From positions 1 through 10,237 of the forward strand of contig JAZGDL010000027.1 of assembly GCA_036477795.1 (NCBI GenBank): a stretch of DNA of 10,237 nt, written 5' to 3'. The notes beneath the pieces were generated by a model. It was not told the origin of the DNA. It saw only the letters and a program-made list of their open reading frames with translations, and searched no databases. Position 1 is the first letter of the stretch. Every line of letters starts with the position of its first letter. The position numbers were made by a program, and so were the translations under genes. This document shows, piece after piece, positions 1-7,000 of this stretch. Source of the stretch: JAZGDL01 sp036477795. Lineage in GTDB: Bacteria; Planctomycetota; Phycisphaerae; UBA1845.

Positions 1-391
1 CGGTCAAGAAGGCCACAAACACGATCTCGTGCTGGACCTTGAATACAAAGGCCATGATGAACAGAATGACCGAGACCAGGATGAAAAAGCCGGTGACGAC
101 CTTGTATTGTTGCTTCAAGTAGGCGAAGGCGCCGTCGCGGACGTATGCGGCGATGTCGATCATGTCCTGGTCGCCTTCGTTGGATGCCATCATGCCCTTG
201 TAGAAAACCCAGGCGAAGATCAGGGCGATGATTGAGCCGATAGGGGCGATCCACCAGATGGCGGGGATTGATATGGCCGGTTCCAGGGACGTTTGGACTT
301 CTTGTGCGACGGCTGCATCACATCCGAACCCGCCCAGGACGACAGCCACGAGACCCACCCCGGCCATTGCTGAAGATCGAACACTGAACAA
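1..391 (-). CDS. hppA: Membrane-bound ion-translocating pyrophosphatase, N-terminal part
   Basis: This is the 5' end of a gene that runs off the left edge; 130 codons are visible. Membrane pyrophosphatases hydrolyse PPi and pump H+ and/or Na+ across the membrane. Residues 1-29 look like a signal peptide (Arg5, hydrophobic 10-23, AVA cleavage site before Gln30). A first membrane helix follows at about 45-64 (IWWIAPIGSIIALIFAW), then the family's early conserved stretch at 76-99: DMIDIAAYVRDGAFAYLKQQ followed by YKVV, matching the usual pattern of I-A..(I/V)-R-(E/D)-G-A-.-A-Y-L-.-(R/Q)-Q-Y. A second helix starts near 101. The start is TTG, chosen because AGGAG lies seven bases upstream; the later ATG (Met9) has no ribosome binding site. 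Catalytic residues and the K+-dependence position are outside the window, so ion specificity cannot be judged. It is divergent from apt. Confidence 0.88.
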   Translation of the reverse strand, partial: MFSVRSSAMAGVGLVAVVLGGFGCDAAVAQEVQTSLEPAISIPAIWWIAPIGSIIALIFAWVFYKGMMASNEGDQDMIDIAAYVRDGAFAYLKQQYKVVTGFFILVSVILFIMAFVFKVQHEIVFVAFLT

Positions 392-398
392 TGTTACT

Positions 399-403
399 CT
401 CCT
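399..403 (-). promoter_or_regulatory. Ribosome binding site deciding the TTG start of hppA
   Basis: On the minus strand AGGAG lies seven bases before TTG at 391-389. It selects the TTG and with it the signal-peptide-like N-terminus, rather than the downstream ATG. Confidence 0.7.
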
Positions 404-520
404 GATTGGTAATGGACGAAAGATCTATCGCTAGGGCCTGGACCGCGCCGTTACCCAGGGCTGTCGCCGTAACGTTGAGCACGTGCCCCCGATGCGAGGG
501 GTGCTCGAACGCAGGGCGGG

Positions 521-548
521 ACTATAGCAGATGCTGTGGGCAAGTCCA
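521..548 (-). promoter_or_regulatory. Candidate sigma70-type promoter of hppA
   Basis: Read on the minus strand, TGGACT (548-543) and TATAGT (526-521) are 16 bases apart. They match the -35 consensus at 4/6 and the -10 consensus at 5/6. Transcription would begin near 514 and leave a leader of about 120 bases. That leader contains an imperfect inverted repeat at 477-506 (GAGCAC and GGGGTGCTC arms with a bulge). I do not recognise it as a known riboswitch; in particular I could not find the conserved core of a fluoride riboswitch. Confidence 0.4.
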
Positions 549-571
549 GCGGGGAGTTGGTATTGCGTAAG

Positions 572-610
572 AACCCACGGATTGCTAACCCACGGATTGT
601 AATCCGTGGG
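572..610. repeat. Palindromic repeat with a tandem half-copy (CCCACGGATT family)
   Basis: The 13-mer AACCCACGGATTG occurs at 572-584 and again at 587-599. The second copy forms the left arm of a perfect 10-bp inverted repeat: CCCACGGATT (589-598), two-base spacer, AATCCGTGGG (601-610). A close relative with the same 10+2+10 geometry lies inside the propeller gene at 5528-5549. It is followed by CCTTTTGGGG, which is not a clean U-tract, so I do not call a terminator. Confidence 0.85.
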
Positions 611-706
611 CCTTTTGGGGGGATTCTGTGGTTGACCTGATGTGACCGGATGTGGGTGGGCGTGTTGCGGTCAGGAACCTGGGGGTGGCGGCGAGGCGGT
701 GGTCCG

Positions 707-712
707 TATAAT
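707..712 (+). promoter_or_regulatory. Candidate -10 box of apt
   Basis: A perfect TATAAT lies 55 bases before the chosen apt start. No good -35 hexamer sits at the right distance (GGTGGC at 684-689), so an activator or another sigma factor would be needed, or the match is chance. If real, the leader is about 45-50 bases. Confidence 0.35.
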
Positions 713-766
713 CTTGCCTACGGCGGGGAGGTGGAGTCGGTCAATGCTGGATCGGGAGTTTTCCGA

Positions 767-1315
767 ATGTCCGCAGACACAGTTTCCAACGAGGCTGAGG
801 TTGCCAGGCTCAGGCAGTTGATCCGTGATATTCCCGACTTCCCCAAGCCGGGGGTCCTTTTTAAGGACATCACGCCGCTACTGCGCGATGCGGTGGGCCT
901 GTCGCTAGCCATCGAGTTTCTGACGCAGCCGTACGTGGACCAGAAGATTGACGTTGTCAGCGGTCCGGAGTCTCGCGGCTTCATCTTTGCGTCGGCGGTG
1001 GCGAAGAATCTGTCGGCGGGGTTTGTCCCCATCCGCAAGCCCGGCCGGCTGCCCTACAAGGTCACGCAGAAGGAATACCAGTTGGAGTACGGGACGGACA
1101 AAGTCGAGATGCACGTTGACGCCATCGGGAAAGGCGACCGGGTGCTCCTGGTGGACGATCTGCTGGCCACCGGGGGCACCATTCAAGCGTGCAGCGAACT
1201 GGTCCGCTCGCTGGGCGGGACGGTCGTGGGGGCGGCGTTTCTGATCGAGTTGGACGTACTTAGAGGGCGCGAAAGGCTCGACCATGTGCCGGTGTACACG
1301 GTGCTGCATTACTAA
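767..1315 (+). CDS. apt: Adenine phosphoribosyltransferase
   Basis: Converts adenine and PRPP to AMP and pyrophosphate in cytoplasmic purine salvage. The 182-residue product is the usual length (about 180). Family signatures are in order: PDFPKPG at 23-29, followed by the conserved F-K-D-I-T-P-L-L; ESRGF at 68-72; and the PRPP-binding loop VLLVDDLLATGGT at 126-138 with the two acidic residues Asp130-Asp131. The ATG at 767 is chosen over the upstream open frame because GGGAG (754-758) sits eight bases before it, the N-terminus then matches the family, and the upstream extension would begin before the likely promoter. The product pyrophosphate is the substrate of the divergent hppA enzyme, a sensible metabolic pairing. 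It is separated from the next gene by a 216-base gap with a repeat, so it is probably not in the same operon. Confidence 0.95.
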   Translation: MSADTVSNEAEVARLRQLIRDIPDFPKPGVLFKDITPLLRDAVGLSLAIEFLTQPYVDQKIDVVSGPESRGFIFASAVAKNLSAGFVPIRKPGRLPYKVTQKEYQLEYGTDKVEMHVDAIGKGDRVLLVDDLLATGGTIQACSELVRSLGGTVVGAAFLIELDVLRGRERLDHVPVYTVLHY

Positions 1316-1349
1316 TGTAGTGTCTCGGAGTTGGCGCATTCTTCGCGAA

Positions 1350-1431
1350 CCGAGCCGCGACCGTGAGGGAGCGGTTCCGTCGGGGCCTAGCGTTTGGCCT
1401 CCTGGCACCCTTCCTTACGGTCGGGTCTCGG
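1350..1431. repeat. Long inverted-repeat element, copy 1 (GACCGTGAGGGAGCGG family)
   Basis: The left arm 1350-1374 (key core CCGCGACCGTGAGGGAGCGG) and right arm 1408-1431 (CCTTCCTTACGGTCGGGTCT core) are near reverse complements, separated by about 33 bases. The same architecture recurs at 3590-3658, and a left arm alone occurs in the propeller gene at 7065-7086. It occupies much of the gap between apt and the permease. It could form a long hairpin after apt but has no U-tract. The right end runs into GATAAT (1431-1436), a weak -10-like match with no supporting -35. Confidence 0.8.
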
Positions 1432-1531
1432 ATAATATGTCGTCTGCCAAACGACAAAGTCACTGCGGGCGCTGACTCGTCAATCGAGGGGTGACGCTGC
1501 GGGTGACGCCTGAGCTTCCGGAGAGCGACGC

Positions 1532-2944
1532 GTGGGACGGGTCAAGACCTTCGTTGTATGCGTCGCGGCGGCTGTGTCAGCGGTGCTGATCTGGGGGCCT
1601 TCGTGGGTTGTGCCCGAGGGATCATCGCCGGAGATGGCCCGTTCGGCGCAACGTACGCTGGCCATCTTCGTGCTGTGCACGTCATTGTGGTTCACCAATT
1701 ATATTCCGCTGGCGGCCACCGGGCTGTTGGCCATCGTGCTGTTGCCGGTGTTGGGTGTGATGCCGGCCAAGCAGTCCTTTGCCCTTTTCGGCAATCAGGC
1801 CGTCTTTTTCATGCTGGGTGTGTTCCTGCTGGCGGCGGCCATGATCGCGACCGGCCTTTCCAAGCGCTTGACGCTCTTGTTCCTGCAGCGCTTTGACCGG
1901 ACGCCGCGGCAATTGGTAACCGGAATACTGCTGACCTCGGCGTTCTTGGCACTGTTGATGCCGGAGCATGCGGTGGCGGCGATGATCTTTCCGATTCTGG
2001 TGGAGATCGTTGAGACGCTGAAGCTGGAGAAGCGGAAATCGGAGTACGCCAAGACGCTGTTCCTGGCCCTGGCCTGGGGCTCGATCATCGGCGGGGTGGG
2101 CACTTTTCTGGGCGGGGCGCGGGCACCGCTGGCGATGGGGATGCTCGCGGAGTACAGCGGCGAGCGGATCAGCTTCATCGATTGGATGATGGCGGCGGCG
2201 CCGATCGTGCTGATCATGTTGGGGGTGGGAGGGTGGATGTTGCGGTTCAGCTTCGACTGCGACGTGGATTCGATCCAGCCGGCGACGCAGATGCTGGACG
2301 ATCGGGTGCGGCGGCTGGGGCCCATGTCCGGGCCGGAGCTGCGGCTGGCGATTCTGGGTGTCTTGACGGTGATCTGCTGGGTGTTCTTCGGTCACACCGT
2401 GGGCCTGGCGGTGATCGCGGTTTTCTCGGCGACGCTGTTGTTCATCCTGCGCATCGCCGACTGGCGCCAGGTGCAGGATTACGTGAACTGGGGCGTGCTG
2501 ATAATGTATGGCGGAGCGATCGCGTTGGGAACGGCGTTGAACGAGACGCGGGCGATCGACTGGGTGCTGCGGACTGCCTGGGGTGGGCTTGATGCCGGTG
2601 TTTCGACGCTGTTGATCCTGGGCGTGATGGCCACCATTGCCATCGTTATGACCGAAGGGATCAGCAACTCGGCTGCGGTGGCCATCCTGGTTCCGCTGGG
2701 TTATTCGTTGTGCGAGGCAGCCAACGTTGATGCGGTGACCATGACGCTGGCGGTGACCATACCGGCTGGACTGGCCTTTAGCTTCCCGATCAGCTCGCCG
2801 CCCAATGCCATCTGCTTTTCCGCGGGGTATTATGGGGTTCGCGACGTGGTGCGTCGGGGGGTGTTCATGAGCCTGGCGTCGCTGGGGGTGGTTCTGCTGA
2901 CGATGTGGCTGTATTGGCCTATGCTGGGGCTGGGCGTCGACTGA
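1532..2944 (+). CDS. DASS/SLC13-family anion permease (possibly sulfate or dicarboxylate)
   Basis: A 470-residue polytopic inner-membrane transporter with many hydrophobic helices (first at about 7-25). The family couples anion uptake, either sulfate or di/tricarboxylates, to Na+. The second half carries the expected second SNT-type motif Ser378-Asn379-Ser380 in SNSAAVAILVPLG and the SSPPNA segment at 421-426, both Na+/substrate-site elements. At the position of the first SNT motif (about 144-150) it has PEHAVAA instead, with Glu145-His146-Ala147. The start is GTG with GGAG (1520-1523) eight bases upstream. The stop codon is followed at once by the CysC-like gene, so the two are probably cotranslated. 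That pairing favours sulfate as the substrate, but this rests on context only. An antisense frame of almost 900 codons over this gene is a compositional shadow. Confidence 0.85.
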   Translation: MGRVKTFVVCVAAAVSAVLIWGPSWVVPEGSSPEMARSAQRTLAIFVLCTSLWFTNYIPLAATGLLAIVLLPVLGVMPAKQSFALFGNQAVFFMLGVFLLAAAMIATGLSKRLTLLFLQRFDRTPRQLVTGILLTSAFLALLMPEHAVAAMIFPILVEIVETLKLEKRKSEYAKTLFLALAWGSIIGGVGTFLGGARAPLAMGMLAEYSGERISFIDWMMAAAPIVLIMLGVGGWMLRFSFDCDVDSIQPATQMLDDRVRRLGPMSGPELRLAILGVLTVICWVFFGHTVGLAVIAVFSATLLFILRIADWRQVQDYVNWGVLIMYGGAIALGTALNETRAIDWVLRTAWGGLDAGVSTLLILGVMATIAIVMTEGISNSAAVAILVPLGYSLCEAANVDAVTMTLAVTIPAGLAFSFPISSPPNAICFSAGYYGVRDVVRRGVFMSLASLGVVLLTMWLYWPMLGLGVD

Positions 2945-3559
2945 GTGAGGTTCATGCAGGCAGAGGGATTCACAGTCTGGTTCACCGGTTTGCCGCGTTC
3001 GGGCAAGTCGACCGTTGCGCGTATGCTGGTGGATGCGTTGCGCCAACGCGGCCAACATGTCGAGCTGTTGAACTCGGCGCGCATTCGCCACGAGATGAAC
3101 CGCAGCCTGGGGTTCAGCCGCGAGGATATCGAGATCAGCGTTCGCCGGCTGGGATATGAGTGCGCACTCCTGAATCGCAACGGATTGGCGGCGGTGGTGA
3201 CGGCGGTGTCGCCGTATAGACACATGCGCGCGGAGTTGAGAAAGGAGCTTCCTCGTTTTGTGGAGGTGTATTGCCGGGCGCCCATGGAGGTTCTTGTGGC
3301 GCGGGACACGCGTGAATTGTTTGTAGGAGCACAGCGCGGCCGTATCCAACACGTGGCTGGTGTGAACGCGCCCTACGAAGAACCGCTTGAACCGGACGTC
3401 CTGCTGAATACCGACGTCGAGTCGCCGGAGGCTTGTATCGCAAAGGTGACGGCCAAGCTGGAATCGCTGGGCCTGGTTCAAGGGATTGAGCAACCCGGCT
3501 ACACCGTCGAGGAGGAGGAAATGATCAAGCAGAGGCTTCGCGATCTGGGGTATCTGTAG
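2945..3559 (+). CDS. APS-kinase-like protein with altered active site
   Basis: A 204-residue CysC-fold P-loop kinase; the family phosphorylates adenylyl sulfate to PAPS. Seen here: Walker A GLPRSGKST (15-23), Arg46-Ile47-Arg48-His49, LGF at 55-57, VRRLG at 66-70, SPYR at 89-92, and GVNAPYEEP at 139-147, all aligning with APS kinase signatures. Where canonical enzymes have the acidic DGD of LLDGDN.R, this protein has Asn43-Ser44-Ala45. The ENIRR asparagine position is also changed (EISVRR). The C-terminus has a charged extension (VEEEEMIKQRLRDLGYL). The GTG start immediately follows the permease TGA, with no good ribosome binding site, which suggests translational coupling. ATG at 2954 is an alternative, with GAGG only three bases ahead. 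The stop lies inside a repeat element. It could be a divergent kinase, a different nucleotide kinase or an inactive paralogue, so I give no cysC symbol. Confidence 0.75.
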   Translation: MRFMQAEGFTVWFTGLPRSGKSTVARMLVDALRQRGQHVELLNSARIRHEMNRSLGFSREDIEISVRRLGYECALLNRNGLAAVVTAVSPYRHMRAELRKELPRFVEVYCRAPMEVLVARDTRELFVGAQRGRIQHVAGVNAPYEEPLEPDVLLNTDVESPEACIAKVTAKLESLGLVQGIEQPGYTVEEEEMIKQRLRDLGYL

Positions 3560-3576
3560 GGCCCGCCGTGCGGACC
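3556..3576 (-). repeat. GGTCCGC/GCGGACC hairpin repeat, inverted copy
   Basis: Read on the minus strand this is the 21-base element (GGTCCGCACGG core, ending CCCTAC) also found on the plus strand at 3698-3718, 3886-3906 and 3989-4009. It overlaps the stop codon of the APS-kinase-like gene, so the last gene bases belong to the repeat. One A is changed to G in the right arm, turning a T-A pair into T-G. Confidence 0.8.
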
Positions 3577-3589
3577 ACCACCGGCAATA

Positions 3590-3658
3590 CCGAGCCGCGC
3601 CCGTCAGGAAGCGGGAAAAACCGTGGCGCACCGCCCGCTCCCTTACGGTCGCGTCTCT
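3590..3658. repeat. Long inverted-repeat element, copy 2 (GACCGT family)
   Basis: The left arm 3590-3615 (CCGAGCCGCGCCCGTCAGGA followed by AGCGGG) and right arm 3634-3658 (CCCGCTCCCTTACGGTCGCG followed by TCTCT) are imperfect reverse complements around an 18-base spacer. Same family and layout as 1350-1431. Confidence 0.8.
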
Positions 3659-3697
3659 GATTACATGCCGTTTTGTTAGAGTCCGTTGGTTGAAAGT

Positions 3698-3718
3698 GGT
3701 CCGCACGGCGGACCCTAC
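3698..3718 (+). repeat. GGTCCGC/GCGGACC hairpin repeat
   Basis: Arms GGTCCGC (3698-3704) and GCGGACC (3708-3714) around ACG, followed by CTAC. Identical over 21 bases to 3886-3906. Confidence 0.85.
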
Positions 3719-3885
3719 GTCTTTGGAACCCATTGTGGATAGTTGTGTGCCGCGCTGGGGGATTCTCCGATGAAACGGGAGCGTATCCGGTGTGTAACAT
3801 CGGAGTGTGGCGACGCCGGTCAACTGGTTTATATCACGCCGTTTCGCTATGATCGTCTGTGTGGATTGAAGCTGCTGTCGGCAGT

Positions 3886-3906
3886 GGTCCGCACGGCGGA
3901 CCCTAC
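3886..3906 (+). repeat. GGTCCGC/GCGGACC hairpin repeat, left flank of the large hairpin
   Basis: Arms 3886-3892 and 3896-3902 around ACG, then CTAC. It is preceded by GGCAG, as is the partner on the other side of the large hairpin (3978-3982). Identical to the copy at 3698-3718. Confidence 0.85.
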
Positions 3907-3910
3907 ATCC

Positions 3911-3976
3911 TGTAGCGCCACCCCTTGTGGGCGGCGCGTTTGCCAGACGGCGCCACCCACAAGGGGTGGCGCTACA
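3911..3976. repeat. Large hairpin element with perfect 21-bp arms
   Basis: The left arm 3911-3931 (TGTAGCGCCACCCCTTGTGG plus G) and right arm 3956-3976 are exact reverse complements. After one C/A mismatch the pairing continues with GGCGC (3933-3937) and GCGCC (3950-3954), leaving a small loop around GTTTGCCAGAC. Flanked by direct copies of the GGTCCG element. No transposase or open frame is inside, so it is a non-autonomous palindromic element or an intergenic hairpin. Confidence 0.9.
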
Positions 3977-3988
3977 GCGGCAGATAGC

Positions 3989-4009
3989 GGTCCGTATGGC
4001 GGACCCTAC
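3989..4009 (+). repeat. GGTCCG/CGGACC hairpin repeat, right flank of the large hairpin
   Basis: A variant copy (GGTCCGTATGGCGGACC then CTAC). The change of C to T in the left arm leaves a T-G pair in the stem, so the hairpin is preserved. Confidence 0.8.
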
Positions 4010-4041
4010 GTGTGTTGAGGACGTGTCGTCGGGGTTGATCC

Positions 4042-7000
4042 TTGTTGGCCGAAGCACAATCAAACTCTGTTCAAGTTCATGGTGTGCTCGCCGGCGCCGG
4101 GGGGCGGAAAGGTGCGCCGAGAGGTGCAGGTCCTGGTTTCCATTCCCCGCGCTGGCGCTTGGGGCTCGGATCTGGCGTATGTGTGCTGGCCGCTTGGCTG
4201 GGGCTCGGTTGGTATGCAGCACCTGCAACAGCGCAGCCTCGACAGGCAAAGCCGAACACGACGCCCGAAGCCCTGGGGCCTCAGGTTGAAGAGTCTTCCG
4301 AAGTGGCCAACCTGCTGCGCCGGGCCCAGGACGCGGTGGATCGGGCGGATTGGAAGCTGGCCATCGATTCCGCACAACGGGTGATCCGGAATCCGCAAGG
4401 CCTGCGGGCTAGCGCCGACGACCCCTTCTTGTACGTTTCGCCGCGGCGCGTCGCCCAGGAACTCCTGGCGGGCATGCCCGCTGAGGGGCTGCGATCTTAT
4501 CGCATTCTCTACAACGGGCGCGCCAAAGGGTTGCTGGAGCGGGCCCGTGGGGACGACGACATTGGTGCCTTGCGCGAGATCTGCGACCAATACCTGCTGA
4601 CTCGCTGGGGACCGGAGGCGGCGAACGAGTTGGCCTCCCGGTTGCTGGACTTGGGGCGGGAGTCCGAAGCGCTCATGCTGCTTGATGAGGTTCAGGAGGT
4701 TTATCCCGACGATCACGATCTGCGGGCCCGGATCGATCTGAAGCGGGCGGTGGCTGCCAATCTGTTGGGCTATGAGAAACGTTCCCGGGAACTGCTGGGG
4801 AAGGCACGAAGGCACGAAGGCACGAAGGCACGAAGGAAAGAGGGCACGGAGGAACGGTGGGACGCGACTCTCGATGCGATTCGATCGTTCATGAGCGCGG
4901 ATCGCGGGGCGGGTCTTTCCCGGCTGGAGAAGGACCTTTCGGAATGGACCGGGCCTGGAGGAGGAGGCCGGTGTCGCGGACTGATGCAGGAGGTGGCTCC
5001 GGTATTTGACAGAAACCTTCCGTGGCGACGTCCCATCCCGTCGTTGGCGCCGGGGGTATGGCCGCACCTGGATGCCATGGGCCCGCTTCACATGCTGGTG
5101 TCGGCGCCGGTGGTCGCCGACGGGCGGCTTTTTGTCAGGGCCGGCCGGGAAATCCTAGCCCTTGATCTGCGGAGCTTCGCGTTGTTGTGGACGTCCGCGC
5201 ACACGGCTGAAGGCATCGCGGAGCACTGGCGGGCAAGCCGCCAGTGGCACTCGGGCGGGAAGGGATTCGCACGGAGCGAACAACGGCTCTTGTCGGATTA
5301 CGTGGGCGGCACGTTGACTACCAGCCACGGGCTGGTGCTGGCTATTGAGCGTGGTCAAGGTGTTGCATTCGACGACGATGGTGTGGCAGTTATCCCACGG
5401 CGGGGTGCGAGAAGGGATTCTCGCACCAGCGGTACCGATCGGGAGCTGACCGGTAATTTGACGGCGTACGACGCTTCTACAGGTCGGCTTCTGTGGCAAC
5501 TCGGGGCGGGCGCGAATGGGGACGAAACCCACGGATTCGAATCCGGGGGCTTGCGGTTTCTTGCGCCGCCGGTGGGCGTGGGGGGCGAGTTGTGGGTGCC
5601 AATTTTGCGGACCGGCCGTGCCGGCGAAGTATCCGGCGATCTGTACATGGCGGTTCTGGACCCCGCGGACGGTCGTTTGAAGCGGCAGATTTTCCTGTGC
5701 GCCATGGGTGGTCGTACGGTGAACGGCGCCATTGGTCTGTTTCCGGCGGTGGCCGACGGGACCGTCTACGTGCCAACGGGACACGGGCTGCTGTTCGCCA
5801 TCAAGGCCGATGATTACACGGTCCGCTGGGCACTGCGCTATAACCTCGATCCGATCGCCCGGTCGCGGCGGCGAAACCGTCGTCAGCCCGGCTCGCATGA
5901 TGCGCAATGGCTCAGCGGGCCGCCGATCGTCACCGGGGCGACGTTGATCCTGGGGCCCACCGACGACGAGCGTCTGCTGGGGATTGACCGATTGAGCGGG
6001 AAGTTGCTGTGGTATTTACAACGCGAACCGCACCGTTACATCATCGCGGCCGATCGGGATTCCGTATGGGTCGGGGGGGGCGGGATCAGCCGTGTAAGTC
6101 TTTCAGAGCAGGCCTATGAATGGACCACGCCCGCGTATGAGACGACCGGCCGCGCGGTGTTGAGCGGCCGGACCATCTACGCCCCGACGCGGGCGGAACT
6201 GTTGGCCATCGACGCTGACACCGGCGAAGTTATCGAGCGCTACGCATTGCCCGAGGATCAGCCGCCGCTGGGCAATCTTCTTTGCATCGGCGACTCGATG
6301 ATCAGTCTGGATCCCAGCGAAGTTCGCGCCTACCCGGACCGTGGTTCCTACGATTCGACATTGGCGGCGTTTCAGGCTGATCCCTCAGACGCGCGGATTG
6401 CGGTCCGGCTGGCGTTCATGGAGCTGATGGAACGGCGGCCGCAGCGGGCGCTGGACGCCCTGCGGGAGGTGCGCATTGCCGATTCGGCCGACGCCGAAGC
6501 GCAGTGGAGGCACGTGGCCCACCTGCGGGTTGAGGCCCTGATGCAGCTCGGCAGTGAGCCGGGTCGCACAAGCGATGAAGCCATCGGCTTCTTGCAGGAG
6601 GCGGTCTCTTCGGCGTCCGAGCCGCACGATCTGGTAGCGGCGCGCATGGCGTTGGGGCAGAAACTGCGCAGCGCGGGGCGCTTCAAACAAGCTTATCTCA
6701 CGCTGTGGGCGCTGGGGCAAAGCACGCTGGGCGATCAATACGATGATGCCGGCCCGGTACGCCGTCAGGCCCGTATCGTGGTGGGCAACGTTCTGAGGCG
6801 GATTGAACCGGAACTGGGCCCGATGGAATTCGACGAGATTTCCGCTCAGGTGGGCGGAGTGTTGGCCAGGGCCCATGCGGATCTGAACGATGCGGCGGCG
6901 CGCTCCGGCGCGGTTCAGGCGTTGCGGGCCCTGGCGGACAGCCGTGTGCTGGACGGCTGGGACCAGGCGGCTCTCAATGAGCTGGGCCGGTTTGAGCTGG

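Larger units (their letters stand above)
392..766. other. Divergent intergenic region between hppA and apt
   Basis: No credible gene lies here. The region holds the hppA promoter candidate (521-548), its leader, a palindromic repeat (572-610), and a TATAAT box (707-712) that may drive apt. The open frame upstream of apt Met1 (from 650) is Gly/Arg-rich, does not resemble the family, and would start before the TATAAT box, so I treat it as non-coding. Confidence 0.6.
3560..4041. other. Repeat-rich intergenic region upstream of the propeller gene
   Basis: Most of this gap is repeats: a 21-base element in both orientations, a long inverted repeat of the GACCGT family, and a 21-bp-arm hairpin. The only fairly unique stretch is 3720-3880, with an 8-bp inverted repeat, CTCCGATG (3765-3772) and CATCGGAG (3798-3805), and a TATGAT (3848-3853) that lacks a good -35. 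A short open frame (ATG 3770 to 4018) runs through the repeats and is probably not a gene. The promoter for the downstream operon should lie here but I cannot place it. Confidence 0.7.

Noticed and set aside
392..514. Riboswitch (fluoride type considered) in the hppA leader
   Set aside because: Fluoride riboswitches often precede pyrophosphatase-related genes, but I could not find the conserved core. Only generic hairpins are visible.
650..766. Upstream extension of apt from 650
   Set aside because: The added 39 residues are Gly/Arg-rich and unlike the family, the TATAAT box lies inside it, and a good ribosome binding site supports ATG at 767.
3911..3976. Rho-independent terminator or CRISPR repeat
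   Set aside because: The stem is long and not followed by a U-tract. There is no regular repeat-spacer pattern, so it is treated as a palindromic element.
3743..4018. Small open frame of 80-90 codons before the propeller gene (ATG at 3770)
   Set aside because: Its second half is a translation of the GGTCCG repeats and the large hairpin. The first half has no recognisable features, so it is more likely chance.
1682..4375. Antisense open frame of almost 900 codons over the permease, kinase and repeat gap
   Set aside because: It is rich in Arg, His, Pro and Gln with no domain pattern, spans two well-supported genes and several repeats, and is explained by GC-biased third positions on the sense strand.
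6073..6080. Run of eight G in the propeller gene as a phase-variation tract
   Set aside because: A single G8 in GC-rich DNA, translated as part of a Gly-rich loop, is not enough evidence. Noted only as a possible sequencing or slippage spot.
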